Below, piece by piece: positions 5,816 through 14,109 of a stretch of 23,945 nucleotides of DNA; the stretch's first letter is position 1; each line of letters starts with the position of its first letter. The position numbers and the translations under genes were made by a program. The notes beneath the pieces are model-generated. The model was given only the letters and a program-made list of their open reading frames with translations. It was not told the origin of the DNA and did not search any database. Source of the stretch: CAG-791 sp045113775 (GTDB lineage: Bacteria > Bacillota > Clostridia > Lachnospirales > Lachnospiraceae); NCBI GenBank assembly GCA_045113775.1, contig JBGUJH010000132.1, positions 1 through 23,945 of the forward strand, read 5' to 3'.

Positions 5816-7304
5816 GCTTGCCTTCCCCCTTTACAGACGGCAGTGTCATCGTAATGCACAGCCCGCTTTCGGATGACGCGCTGACCTGCCCGCCATGACC
5901 TTCTATGATCCGCTTGACAATAGTCAGTCCGATCCCGCTGCCTTTTTCAGGCGTAGTCCTCGATTGATCCGCCCTGTAAATTGGCTCAAAGAGGCGGTCC
6001 AGGTGTCTTAGGCCGACTCCCGGCCCGTCGTCAGAAAACCGGATCTCCACGTTTTCTATGTTTTGCCGGACTTCTATGTCCACTATGGAGCAATCCGCAG
6101 TCCGGTAACGCACTGTGTTCTCCAATAGGTTCATGAATACTCTCTGCATCTCCCGGATATCCAGATCCGCCTCTGCCTGCGGTGAATCAGTCCGATAGCG
6201 TACGTCCACTTTCCTGTCGGAAAGCCAAGCCTCTTTTTCCGAGAGGAATTGTTTAATGTATTCATCCAGATTAACTCTTTCGAGATGCAGAAAGCTGCTT
6301 CCGGTATCCATCTTGACGAGAAGCGACAAGCTCCCGGTCAGTCTCTCCAGGTCATCCGCCCGTGTCAAAATAGCGTCGCAATACCTCGTTCTCTTCTCAG
6401 GCGTATTCGCGATCCCGTCCTTGATCCCCATCGCGTAACCTTTTATAGATGTCAGCGGAGAACGCAGATCGTGCGTGATCCCCCGAAGCCGGTCTCTCTG
6501 CTGTTGTTCATACCGCTGCTGCTTCTCCCGCGCTTCCTTAAGCTGTCTGCGCATTTGATCAAATTCTTCGAATACCTCCCCGTATTCATCGCTCTCATTA
6601 TAAGTGACCGGATAATCCAGATTGCCTTCTGCTACCATGGCGGCGCCTTTTTTCAGTCTCCGCAGCCGTCCAAAGACCATTTTTGAGATCTGCCGGGAAT
6701 AGACAGCCGATACAACCGCGATGCATACCAATGTGATCAGAAAAAAACTGATGCCGATTCCCCGGGGCACCATATACAGCGGAGTCACGGAGCGCTGTAC
6801 GCCTGCGTCCACCCGGTCCTCATTATAAACGGCGGTCACATACCATGTTTTCCCGCCAAAGTCGATACCGTCACGAACAACGATGCTTTTCCTGGTCATA
6901 TAGGCGGCTTTCGCCGGAACATTACCGATCAATGTCAGCATTTTCTGATCCGCTTCATCCATATTGGAAAAAGAAACTATGTAAGGGGATTCCACCCGGA
7001 TATGATATCCAAGGTTCTCCAGCTCCTCTATCCTCTGGGATTCCGGTAGCAGCAGAAGCTCCGTCTCCTCTTCGCCTTCGGGCAGGACGATCTCCCAATT
7101 CATGTCGAAAATCTCTGACTCGTAGGTGTAGAGAATATTCATTATTTTGGTCAATTTGTTGACGCCTCCTGAAGATTCCCGGATCTCATTCGGAAGCGTC
7201 TCGCTGTGAAAATGGACATACGCCACACAGATTATGCAGATCATCAGGGCAGTTATCGTAGTGGCCACTATATTACTGATCATTATCTTTTTTTGTATCG
7301 TCAT
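5793..7304 (-). CDS. Two-component sensor histidine kinase
   Basis: 503-aa membrane kinase. The first membrane helix is at about 8-30, an extracytoplasmic sensor domain at about 31-180, and the second helix at about 183-203. A HAMP linker (about 204-256) and a short coiled coil follow. The phospho-acceptor is H278 in ITHDLRSPLTSIKGY. The ATPase domain has the N box NLLENTVRY (392-400), G1 DDGPGVG (425-431) and G2 GSGIGL (455-460). It autophosphorylates and passes the phosphate to D52 of the overlapping regulator. The sensor domain has no recognisable ligand motif. TGGAG lies 5 nt before the ATG. Confidence 0.94.
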   Translation of the reverse strand: MTIQKKIMISNIVATTITALMICIICVAYVHFHSETLPNEIRESSGGVNKLTKIMNILYTYESEIFDMNWEIVLPEGEEETELLLLPESQRIEELENLGYHIRVESPYIVSFSNMDEADQKMLTLIGNVPAKAAYMTRKSIVVRDGIDFGGKTWYVTAVYNEDRVDAGVQRSVTPLYMVPRGIGISFFLITLVCIAVVSAVYSRQISKMVFGRLRRLKKGAAMVAEGNLDYPVTYNESDEYGEVFEEFDQMRRQLKEAREKQQRYEQQQRDRLRGITHDLRSPLTSIKGYAMGIKDGIANTPEKRTRYCDAILTRADDLERLTGSLSLLVKMDTGSSFLHLERVNLDEYIKQFLSEKEAWLSDRKVDVRYRTDSPQAEADLDIREMQRVFMNLLENTVRYRTADCSIVDIEVRQNIENVEIRFSDDGPGVGLRHLDRLFEPIYRADQSRTTPEKGSGIGLTIVKRIIEGHGGQVSASSESGLCITMTLPSVKGEGKHEEDTDR

Positions 7305-7340
7305 TTTTTCTCCATTATATTGTTTGTTTGTTCTAGTAAT

Positions 7341-7369
7341 ACCATACCCTATTCTCAGACGAATCTAAA
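7341..7369 (-). promoter_or_regulatory. Candidate promoter of the two-component operon
   Basis: On the minus strand TTTAGA (7364-7369) and TATGGT (7341-7346) are 17 bp apart. They lie about 37 bp upstream of the kinase start and downstream of the strong terminator at 7425-7481. Matches to consensus are moderate. Confidence 0.4.
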
Positions 7370-7424
7370 GATATTTTATCTGTGAAACATTCTTGCTTTT
7401 ACTGCACGCTGAACTTGATCCATC

Positions 7425-7481
7425 AAAAAAGAGGACGCCGCTCCTGCTGATTAATCAGCAAGATGCGACGCCCCCTTTTTT
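7425..7481 (-). terminator. Terminator of the garR operon
   Basis: AAAAAAGAGGACGCCGC (7425-7441) pairs with GCGACGCCCCCTTTTTT (7465-7481). The three mismatches become G-U pairs only in minus-strand RNA, showing the leftward direction is the selected one. The loop contains a perfect 16-bp palindrome, TGCTGATTAATCAGCA (7445-7460). It ends with U6 and isolates the kinase promoter from garR transcription. Confidence 0.85.
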
Positions 7482-7517
7482 GTTTCGCATGGCGGGAGCT
7501 TATTCTCATTGGGCACA

Positions 7518-7628
7518 GATCTCCAAGAGAGGAACGGCATTGACAGGCTTTCATGTAAGAAAGATTTGTGGGAGGGAGTTGTCGCGGGCCCAGCTCGACC
7601 GCGCGGAGCGCGGCCTCGCTGTATGTTG
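7518..7628. repeat. Structured intergenic repeat, copy B
   Basis: Second copy of the 484-597 repeat in the same orientation, ending 9 nt before the garR stop. The hairpin here is CCGCGC-GGA-GCGCGG (7599-7613). The sequences on either side match copy A, but the stem bases differ in a paired way. It lies between the garR stop and its terminator, so it would be transcribed as antisense-oriented 3' UTR of the garR mRNA. Confidence 0.75.
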
Positions 7629-7637
7629 GCGACGTTC

Positions 7638-8522
7638 TCATCTGCCGATCTTGATGTCAGTCAGGAACTCATAGTACTGCGCGATCGCGCTGTGGTCTTT
7701 CTGGCCGCCTTCATGGCTGTGCATCCACTGCAGGATCTCCTGGACTGCTGCCGTCATGGGAACAGGTGCGCCTACGCTGTGCGCGCAGTCAAGCGCGTTG
7801 TTCAGGTCCTTGATGTGCAGGTCGATCTTGAAGCCGGGCTTGTCATCTCCCGCGATCATCATAGGTGCCTTCGCGTTCATGACGGTGGAGCCTGCAAGGC
7901 CGCCCTTGATCGCCTCGAAGACGAGCTGAGGGTCTACGCCTGCCTTCTGCGCCATCGTGAAAGCTTCCGCCACTGCCTGGATGTTGCAGGCGACTACGAT
8001 CTGGTTTGCAAGCTTTGTGGTGTTGCCTGCGCCGACTTCGCCGCAGCGGACGATGGAAGCGCCCATGGTCTCAAGGAGGGGTTTGAACTTGTCGAAGATC
8101 TCCTGTTTGCCGCCTACCATGAAGGAAAGCGTTCCGTCGATCGCCTTGGGCTCGCCGCCGGATACAGGCGCGTCGAGCATCTCAACGCCCTTCTTAGCCA
8201 GCTCTGCCGCGATCTCTTTGCTCGCCACAGGGTTGATGGAGCTCATATCGATGAACACCTGTCCCTCTTTCATGTAATTAGAAACGCCGTTCGCGCCGAG
8301 CATAACAGCTTTTACATGGGGGGAGTTGGGGAGCATGGTCAGAACGACGTCGCAAGTCTCACCGATCTCTTTGTTGGTTGCCTGCTTAGCGCCGCAGGAA
8401 ACAACGTCATCTACAGCCGCCTGGTTCAGGTCGCTGACGAGCAGGTCTGTAAAGCCGCCCTTAAGAATATTCTTTGCCATGGGTCTTCCCATGATTCCAA
8501 GTCCGATCAAACCGATTTTCAT
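7638..8522 (-). CDS. garR: Tartronate semialdehyde reductase (2-hydroxy-3-oxopropionate reductase)
   Basis: 294 aa, of the beta-hydroxyacid dehydrogenase family. The NAD(P) motif GLGIMGRPMAKN is at residues 7-18, the substrate motif DAPVSGG at 117-123, and the catalytic lysine K170 lies in GAGNTTKLANQ. Length and motifs fit GarR/GlxR, which reduces tartronate semialdehyde to D-glycerate. 3-Hydroxyisobutyrate dehydrogenase is the alternative, but the neighbouring acid-sugar dehydratase and DapA-type aldolase favour the aldarate pathway. It is the last gene of the operon, 44 bp after the aldolase, with GGAGG 10 nt before the ATG. A structured repeat and a strong terminator follow. Confidence 0.88.
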   Translation of the reverse strand: MKIGLIGLGIMGRPMAKNILKGGFTDLLVSDLNQAAVDDVVSCGAKQATNKEIGETCDVVLTMLPNSPHVKAVMLGANGVSNYMKEGQVFIDMSSINPVASKEIAAELAKKGVEMLDAPVSGGEPKAIDGTLSFMVGGKQEIFDKFKPLLETMGASIVRCGEVGAGNTTKLANQIVVACNIQAVAEAFTMAQKAGVDPQLVFEAIKGGLAGSTVMNAKAPMMIAGDDKPGFKIDLHIKDLNNALDCAHSVGAPVPMTAAVQEILQWMHSHEGGQKDHSAIAQYYEFLTDIKIGR

Positions 8523-8566
8523 TATGTTTTGTCCTCCTTACTATGTGATGTTGCATGTTGCCTGAA

Positions 8567-9466
8567 TCAAAGCAGTCCTGCTGTCTCCATTGCCTTTCTG
8601 ATCTTGTCCAGAACAGGTCCCTCAGCTGTGGGAAGGTTGGGCTGATAAGGATCGCCCACATTCTGTCCCCTGAGGTTTGCCATATCCTTGGCCGCGACCG
8701 GGAAGGACGCGCCGTCCATGGAGAGACGGACGGGATTGAGCTTGAACTGTGCCTCCAGGGATCCCTTGATATCGCCGGCCACAAATTTTTCATATACATC
8801 CCCTATCAGGCCGGGCATGAAGTTCCCTGCTGTGCATACGCCGCCGACAGCGCCGATGCACATGGAAGCGTAGAGAAGTGTATCCTTTCCGCCGAACACC
8901 TTGAAGCCGACGTCGCGGCAGCGTCTGACGCACTCCTCCGTGAGTGTGATATCACCGGAAGTATCTTTCATTCCTACGATATTGGGCACGGTGTGCGCAA
9001 GGCGGTCGATCATATCCGCAGAGATGCCGTAACCGACACGTCCGGGGTTGTTGTAGATGAGGACCGGCGTATCCGGGATGGCATCCGCGATCGTTTTAAA
9101 GTGAGTGTAGAGTTCCTCCGCCGTGGGCTTTAAGAACATGGGCTGAAGAATGGAGACACAGGATGCTCCATTTGCCACCGCCATCTTCGCAAGCCGCACA
9201 CATTTGCGGGTATTGATCGCTCCGATGCCAAAATATACAGGTACGCGCCCTGCAGCCTGATCCACCATGATCTTCAGGCCGCGCTCCATCTCGTCTTCCT
9301 CGATCTGGTAGAATTCGCCATTTGACCCAAACGCCAGAATTCCGTGCATTCCGCCGTTTATGACAAAATCTACCTGCCTGCGCATTCCCTCCTCATCGAT
9401 CTTCTCTTCCTTATCGATGACTGTGATGATCGGAACTACAACTCCCTTAATAAAGTCTGTATTCAT
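8567..9466 (-). CDS. DapA-family (class I pyruvate) aldolase or dehydratase
   Basis: 299-aa TIM-barrel protein of the dihydrodipicolinate synthase / N-acetylneuraminate lyase family. The Schiff-base lysine is K167 (GMKDTSGD) and the catalytic tyrosine is Y138 (IYNNPGRVGYG). The usual G-T/S-T-G-E loop reads FGSNGEF (47-52), so it is not a standard DHDPS. In context the likely reaction is cleavage of a 2-keto-3-deoxy (5-keto-4-deoxy) aldarate to pyruvate and tartronate semialdehyde, feeding garR. A 5-keto-4-deoxyglucarate dehydratase is an alternative. The ATG at 9466 follows AGGAGA at good spacing; an in-frame TTG one codon earlier is less likely. It starts 15 nt after the stop of the upstream dehydratase gene. 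Confidence 0.85.
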   Translation of the reverse strand: MNTDFIKGVVVPIITVIDKEEKIDEEGMRRQVDFVINGGMHGILAFGSNGEFYQIEEDEMERGLKIMVDQAAGRVPVYFGIGAINTRKCVRLAKMAVANGASCVSILQPMFLKPTAEELYTHFKTIADAIPDTPVLIYNNPGRVGYGISADMIDRLAHTVPNIVGMKDTSGDITLTEECVRRCRDVGFKVFGGKDTLLYASMCIGAVGGVCTAGNFMPGLIGDVYEKFVAGDIKGSLEAQFKLNPVRLSMDGASFPVAAKDMANLRGQNVGDPYQPNLPTAEGPVLDKIRKAMETAGLL

Positions 9467-9481
9467 CAATTCTCTCCTTGA

Positions 9482-10651
9482 TCAAGCCTGATAATAAGCG
9501 ACAGATTCCAGGTATCCCAACTTCTCGATCTTCTTCAGATCCATTCTTACCGGCATACCGGGAATATCAGACCGCAAGGTAAAGCGGCTGTCTTTAAAAG
9601 TCGGAACATTCAGCATCAGTTCATGTACCGGCTCAGAGATCGGTGCATGGAATTCTATTCTCTCATTATCCCCATAAAGCGCTCCGAAATAGGCGTTATA
9701 AGCGCCGCGTCCGCCGGACTGGAATTCCAACCCGTTCTCACGGCACAGATCCCTGATCTTCAGCAGATCGTCAATCCTGCTCATACGCCCGAGCGAAGGC
9801 TGGAGAATATCGATTCCTTTCTCGACATAGGGCTCATATGCATAGTACACTCGCATGGATTCTCCGGCGGAGAGCTTCTGCTTAACGCCCATTTCTTTCA
9901 TTCTTTTGATCCCATTATAATCCGCGCTGTGGATCGGCTCTTCCACCCACTCCAGGTCATAGGGTTCCGCAAGGCGGCAGAATTCGACTGCCTGCTCTAC
10001 TGTGAATTTCTGGTTGCAGTCAACAGCTATGCGGGACCTTCCTGCCAGAGCAGCCTTTACTTTTTCAATGCGTCTCAGGTCGCGCTCCATATCCAGGATC
10101 TCGCCCAGTTCACCGTGTGAGGATCCAACCTTAAACTTTACTGTAGCAGTTCCTTCCTCAGCATATCGGCACATCTCTTCCACAAGTTCCTCATCTTCCC
10201 GGATAATAGCGCCGCCGCCTTTATAAGCAGCTGCCCAGTCTTTCTCGGCGCCAAGGAAACGATGAATTGGTTTTTCTGCTCTCTGTGCGAGGATGTCCAG
10301 CATCATGAGCTCGAGCGTGCCGACATTTACGGCATCCGCACTCTGAAAGCCCGCATTCCTTATTTTCCAGTACTGCTCATGTTTCCAAGCGCGGAAACTC
10401 TTCTTCTCACCGTTCAGGATTTTCGGCAGCATGCTGCTCACAAAGTTTCTGGATACGGTATAATGCGCGCAAGCACCGGTATCGTCATAGAGTTCCAGAT
10501 AACCTTGCTCCGGAACATTCATCCCCATTCCTCCTGTCGCGTCGCGGAAAGGCTTGGGAAGCGGGATTGTACGAAAGTTATAAAACACCGCTTTGGTAAA
10601 ACGGATCTGATCTTCAAAATTGAATCCTGCTGTATTTTCACTAATCTTCAT
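9482..10651 (-). CDS. Enolase-superfamily acid-sugar dehydratase (mandelate racemase/MLE type)
   Basis: 389 aa. The barrel shows the K-x-K motif K172/K174 (VKFKVG), metal ligands D211 (AVDCNQ), E237 (WVEEP) and E264 (SAGES), and an N-terminal capping domain. It should abstract the proton alpha to a carboxylate and eliminate water from a sugar acid, the first step before the downstream aldolase and garR. The usual mandelate-racemase His/Asp pair at the ends of strands 6 and 7 is not seen: ILQPSLGR has S286 where most have Asp, and LEFQSGG has Q311 where His is expected. The stereospecificity, and even the reaction, may therefore differ. GGGAGG lies 9 nt before the ATG. It is 64 bp after tctA. 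The substrate is unknown. Confidence 0.85.
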   Translation of the reverse strand: MKISENTAGFNFEDQIRFTKAVFYNFRTIPLPKPFRDATGGMGMNVPEQGYLELYDDTGACAHYTVSRNFVSSMLPKILNGEKKSFRAWKHEQYWKIRNAGFQSADAVNVGTLELMMLDILAQRAEKPIHRFLGAEKDWAAAYKGGGAIIREDEELVEEMCRYAEEGTATVKFKVGSSHGELGEILDMERDLRRIEKVKAALAGRSRIAVDCNQKFTVEQAVEFCRLAEPYDLEWVEEPIHSADYNGIKRMKEMGVKQKLSAGESMRVYYAYEPYVEKGIDILQPSLGRMSRIDDLLKIRDLCRENGLEFQSGGRGAYNAYFGALYGDNERIEFHAPISEPVHELMLNVPTFKDSRFTLRSDIPGMPVRMDLKKIEKLGYLESVAYYQA

Positions 10652-10715
10652 GGACTCTTTCCTCCCTTAGCAGCAATCGGTTTCCCTCTGTTATTTCTTT
10701 CAATACTCTTCCTTT

Positions 10716-12206
10716 TTAAGCAGCCGCCTTGCGCTTCTTGAGGTACTCAGAAATGCTCGGCCATACGACACAGAACACTGCCAACAGCAGGAGCGCCAGA
10801 GAAAGCGGACGTGTGAAGAAGGATGCATAACTTCCTTTATCCATACTGATCGCTCTTCGGAAATAGCCCTCAAGTTTCGATGACAGGATGAAGGCAAGAA
10901 CCAGGGGACTGGTAGGGAGTCCGCCGATAGACATAAAAAGCGACAACAGGCACAGAGCAAGCATAACATAAATGTTGAACATTGTATTCGAGATTCCGTA
11001 TCCTCCGATATATGCGATGATCAGGATCACCGAGTACAGGAAGTGATAAGGGATGCGGAGAATATATGCAAACCAGTTTTTCGCGACGATCTGTACAATA
11101 AAGGTGACAACAGCTGCAACAAGTACACAGGCGAAGATCAGCATCGCAAGATCCGGCTGGCTGGTCATGAAGAGAGGTCCTGCCTGCAGGCCGTGGATCG
11201 TCAGTGCTGCGATCAGCATTGCCGTTATTCCATCTCCGGGAATTCCCAGCGCCATCATAGGGATCAGTGCTCCTCCGAGAGATGCATTGTTCGCTGTTTC
11301 AGAAGCCCATATGCCGGTCGGATTTCCTTCTCCGAACGCAACCTTGGATTTGTTGGTGCTCTTTGCGTAGCCGTAAGCCACCATATTGGAAATGCCGGAG
11401 CCCATACCGGGAAGAAAACCGATCCACAGTCCCACTACGAAGGAGAACAAAATGACCCTGAGATTGTCAAAATAGTCCTTGATCCTGATACCGAATCCCT
11501 TGCCGGCAGACGCGTTCGCATCAGGCATCTTGGCTTCTCCTCTTGCGGAGTCGCGGATGATCTGACACATTGCGAACATACCGAGCATCTGCGCAACTGT
11601 GGAGATACCTGAGGTCAGATTGGGATTTCCGAAGGTAAATCGCTGCGTTCCGTTGATCGGATCCATTCCGATGCAGCCCAGCATCAGTCCGAGGCCGGCT
11701 GCCATTAAGCCTTTCCAGATATTTCCTTTGGAAAGAGTCGCGACCAGGGTGATCGCGCAGAAGCAAAGGGAGAAGTATTCCCAGGGCCCAAGTGTCAGCG
11801 CAAAATCTGCGATGATGGGAGAAAGGATCGTCGCCAGGATCACAGAGAAAAAAGTGCCGAGGAACGAAGCCGTAATGCCGATTGCCAGAGCCCTGTTGGA
11901 TTCTCCCTTTAAGGTCATGGGATAGCCGTCAAAGCACGTCGCAATGGAGGAGGATGATCCCGGAATACCGATCAGAACCGCTGAGATGAAAGATCCGGAA
12001 ACACCGCCGATCCAAATAGCCAGCAGCAGAATAAAAGAAGTCTCCGTTGAAAGTCCGAATGTTACCGGAAGAAGGAGCGCGATACCCAAAGTAGCGCTCA
12101 GTCCCGGAATTGCACCGAATACAATTCCAAGGCATACCATGCCGAAGGTCATCAAAAGATTAAGAGGCTTCAAGCAGAGCAATAAAGCGGATAAATAAAA
12201 ACCCAT
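10716..12206 (-). CDS. tctA: Tripartite tricarboxylate transporter large permease TctA
   Basis: 496 aa, about 11-12 membrane helices. The two family signatures are GAIPGLSATLGIALLLP (residues 31-47) and IPGSSSSIATCFDGYPM (81-97). It forms the ion-coupled channel of a TTT transporter with TctB and takes substrate from TctC. I start it at the ATG at 12206, 7 nt after GGAGG; the GTG two codons earlier is too close. It begins 13 bp after the tctB stop. Given the downstream acid-sugar enzymes, the cargo is more likely an aldarate or similar diacid than citrate (inference). Confidence 0.93.
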   Translation of the reverse strand: MGFYLSALLLCLKPLNLLMTFGMVCLGIVFGAIPGLSATLGIALLLPVTFGLSTETSFILLLAIWIGGVSGSFISAVLIGIPGSSSSIATCFDGYPMTLKGESNRALAIGITASFLGTFFSVILATILSPIIADFALTLGPWEYFSLCFCAITLVATLSKGNIWKGLMAAGLGLMLGCIGMDPINGTQRFTFGNPNLTSGISTVAQMLGMFAMCQIIRDSARGEAKMPDANASAGKGFGIRIKDYFDNLRVILFSFVVGLWIGFLPGMGSGISNMVAYGYAKSTNKSKVAFGEGNPTGIWASETANNASLGGALIPMMALGIPGDGITAMLIAALTIHGLQAGPLFMTSQPDLAMLIFACVLVAAVVTFIVQIVAKNWFAYILRIPYHFLYSVILIIAYIGGYGISNTMFNIYVMLALCLLSLFMSIGGLPTSPLVLAFILSSKLEGYFRRAISMDKGSYASFFTRPLSLALLLLAVFCVVWPSISEYLKKRKAAA

Positions 12207-12219
12207 TCTCACACCTCCT

Positions 12220-12699
12220 TTAATTGAACAGGATGCCTGTCGGCAGTTTTACTTGGAAGCCATAGACAAACATGGCATAAAGTCCTGCAGTGACAAGGAC
12301 CGCGATGATCGCAGCCTGAAGCGGCTTGACCTCCGAATTTCCCTTAAGGTCAAAGATGAAGGCAAAAATAGAGAACGGCGCCACAATGATGAAACCAAAG
12401 AATCCCATCAGAACCCCTGTAGCGACAAGCATCAGATAGCTTCTTGCCACCTTCTTTTTCCCTCCCTCAGGGAAGTAGGGGGCGTCCGGTTTCGGATCTT
12501 TTTTCCAGTCCTTGATTCCCTTTATGGTGAGCATCAGGGAGCTGAGAAATACAACGATAAGACCCACATAAGGAAGGAGTCTCGGACCCGGTTCCAACAG
12601 GTTAGCCGGCTGTGTTGTTTGCACTTGAATAAGGATAAACCAGATTACGGACCAGGTAAGTCCGACCAATCCGGTGATTGTATCCCGCTTTACTTTCAT
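12220..12699 (-). CDS. tctB: Tripartite tricarboxylate transporter small permease TctB
   Basis: 159 aa with four predicted membrane helices: about 8-27, 40-58, a closely spaced pair in 87-120, and 125-145. The opening RDTITGLVGL and the LEPGPRLLPYVG stretch after the first helix are typical of TctB. It is the small partner of TctA in the inner membrane. The ATG at 12699 follows GAGGAGG by 8 nt; an ORF extension of 12 codons upstream lacks such a site. A perfect stem-loop separates it from tctC. Confidence 0.88.
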   Translation of the reverse strand: MKVKRDTITGLVGLTWSVIWFILIQVQTTQPANLLEPGPRLLPYVGLIVVFLSSLMLTIKGIKDWKKDPKPDAPYFPEGGKKKVARSYLMLVATGVLMGFFGFIIVAPFSIFAFIFDLKGNSEVKPLQAAIIAVLVTAGLYAMFVYGFQVKLPTGILFN

Positions 12700-12751
12700 T
12701 AGTTTGTCCTCCTCTTTATAGATCCGAATAATCACGGACTATTATCTGTTT

Positions 12752-12784
12752 TTGTTCTCCGGAGCACCCGGCTCCGGAGAACAA
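12752..12784 (-). other. Intercistronic stem-loop between tctC and tctB
   Basis: A perfect 14-bp inverted repeat, TTGTTCTCCGGAGC (12752-12765) and GCTCCGGAGAACAA (12771-12784), with a 5-nt loop. In the direction of transcription it is followed by AAAACAG, not a U-run. It is therefore better read as an mRNA-stabilising or partial-attenuation element that lets tctC be made in excess over the permease. It lies 32 bp past the tctC stop. Confidence 0.7.
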
Positions 12785-12815
12785 TTTGCTGCATACGAGC
12801 CTGTTCTTCTGATCA

Positions 12816-13892
12816 TCAGCCCTGCTTATACAGTCCGATCAATTTGCTGATCTCAACCAAATCCTGGTATTCGGTTTCACGGATCTTCTGAGATTCCTCA
12901 AGATCGTGCCAGCCGGGAATATTACCGATCTTGGAAATATCATCCTTGGTTTTCTCATAAATAGCTTCCATCGCTGCATTCATCTCTTTGACCATAGTCT
13001 CGTCCATTCCGGCAGGTCCAAGGAGATAGTGATATACATTGTAGTAGCAATCCTGGAATCCCTGCTCCTGCAGAGTTTTATAGTTGTCCGGGAGTGCCTC
13101 AGGATAGCCCGCGATCGTAGTTCCGTCAGAAGCGACAGTGCCGATGACTTTCAGTTTGCCGGCCTGCTCATACTCATAACCGTGTCCTACGCCGACCACA
13201 CCGATATCAATAAAGCCGCCTGCAAGATTTGTGAGACGGTCCGATTCCGAGGCCATTTCAACAGGATTTAATTCAATTCCGGTAGCACCCGTCAGCTTGC
13301 CGAAAAGGAAGGTGTTGGATCCGGCTGCAGGCATACCGACGTTGATCTCTCCCGGATGAGCCTTCGCATATTCTACAAAACCGGCAAAATCGTCATAGGG
13401 TGCGTCCTTCGGAACTGCCAGAGCGGAATAGCCGTTGTCCTGCATGCAGGCGATCAGTGTAAAATCGTTCATGGGATCGATGTCACTGTTTCCGGTGATG
13501 TACTGAATATTGAGCGCGCCGGTTGCCAGTGTCAGCGTTGTCCCGTCCGGCTTCGCATCTTTGACCATCTGGTGGCCGATCGTGTTGGAATCATAATTGG
13601 TCACTGTTGTCTTGAGTCCGTAAACATCAGTTAATGCCTGTGCATAGTAACGGATCGCGAGGTCAGAGCCGCCGCCTGCTTTTCCGGGAACGACCATTGT
13701 GAGCGTCTCATCCGCAACAAATCCGATGCTGCCGGCTGACTGTGCTGCATCGCCTGTTTCAGCAGCCGCTGTCTCTGTCTTTTGTTCCTCTGCCTGAGGT
13801 GCTGCTGCCGAAGACGAAGCAGAGCCACCGCCGCATGCTGTCAGTGAAAAGATCATTGCAGATGCCAGCAGAATAGATACCATTTTTTTCAT
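12816..13892 (-). CDS. tctC: TctC-family substrate-binding lipoprotein
   Basis: 358 aa. A lipoprotein signal (hydrophobic 4-18, lipobox LTAC, C20) is followed by a Ser/Ala/Glu-rich tether (about 22-55) and a Bug/TctC two-lobe domain starting at LTMVVPGKAGGGSDLAIRYY. The extracytoplasmic protein is anchored to the membrane and delivers ligand to TctAB. The start at 13892 has AAAGGAGG 8 nt upstream; an 11-codon upstream extension is rejected. It is the first gene of the aldarate operon, divergent from the double LysR gene. The ligand is inferred to be a sugar diacid. Confidence 0.92.
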   Translation of the reverse strand: MKKMVSILLASAMIFSLTACGGGSASSSAAAPQAEEQKTETAAAETGDAAQSAGSIGFVADETLTMVVPGKAGGGSDLAIRYYAQALTDVYGLKTTVTNYDSNTIGHQMVKDAKPDGTTLTLATGALNIQYITGNSDIDPMNDFTLIACMQDNGYSALAVPKDAPYDDFAGFVEYAKAHPGEINVGMPAAGSNTFLFGKLTGATGIELNPVEMASESDRLTNLAGGFIDIGVVGVGHGYEYEQAGKLKVIGTVASDGTTIAGYPEALPDNYKTLQEQGFQDCYYNVYHYLLGPAGMDETMVKEMNAAMEAIYEKTKDDISKIGNIPGWHDLEESQKIRETEYQDLVEISKLIGLYKQG

Positions 13893-14109
13893 ACCAAATT
13901 CCTCCTTTACATAATTGCCGGTCAAGCTATAGTTTTTGCTATACTCAGTGTTATTATCAGGTTATTTCGTGTCTTTTCTACAACTTCACCTTTATTTGTT
14001 CTTACATGTCTGATTTTATAGAATTCTTATGCCCGTCACCATTCTCAAACATTTATCCTTTTCATAACATATTAGTTATAGTAAAATCGGATAAAAGGAG
14101 GTACTTCAC
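13893..14109. promoter_or_regulatory. Divergent control region between tctC and the double LysR gene
   Basis: 217 bp with two 16-bp dyads of the same geometry (5-bp arms, 6-bp spacer): TATAG-N6-CTATA at 13928-13943 and ATAAC-N6-GTTAT at 14064-14079. The first lies 36 bp before the tctC start and also forms a GCTATA-N6-GCTATA direct repeat. The second overlaps a TTATAG -10 for the regulator, with TTATCC 17 bp upstream. Both are reasonable LysR sites; the assignment is inference. Confidence 0.4.

Noticed and set aside
5084..5854. 256-codon plus-strand open frame opposite the response regulator
   Set aside because: Antisense shadow of a clear OmpR-type gene.
7423..7641. Small minus-strand protein across the repeat and terminator
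   Set aside because: The frame runs through a structured repeat and a terminator palindrome, and the equivalent frame in the other copy (518-736) diverges outside the repeat. Better explained as non-coding.
7509..8645. 378-codon plus-strand open frame opposite garR
   Set aside because: It is antisense to a gene with all catalytic motifs and ribosome site, and its sequence is rich in Cys/His/Arg with no family resemblance. High third-base GC in garR explains it.
12752..12784. Intrinsic terminator ending tctC transcription
   Set aside because: The stem is perfect but no U-run follows on the minus strand and tctB has no clear promoter of its own, so it is more likely an intercistronic stabiliser.
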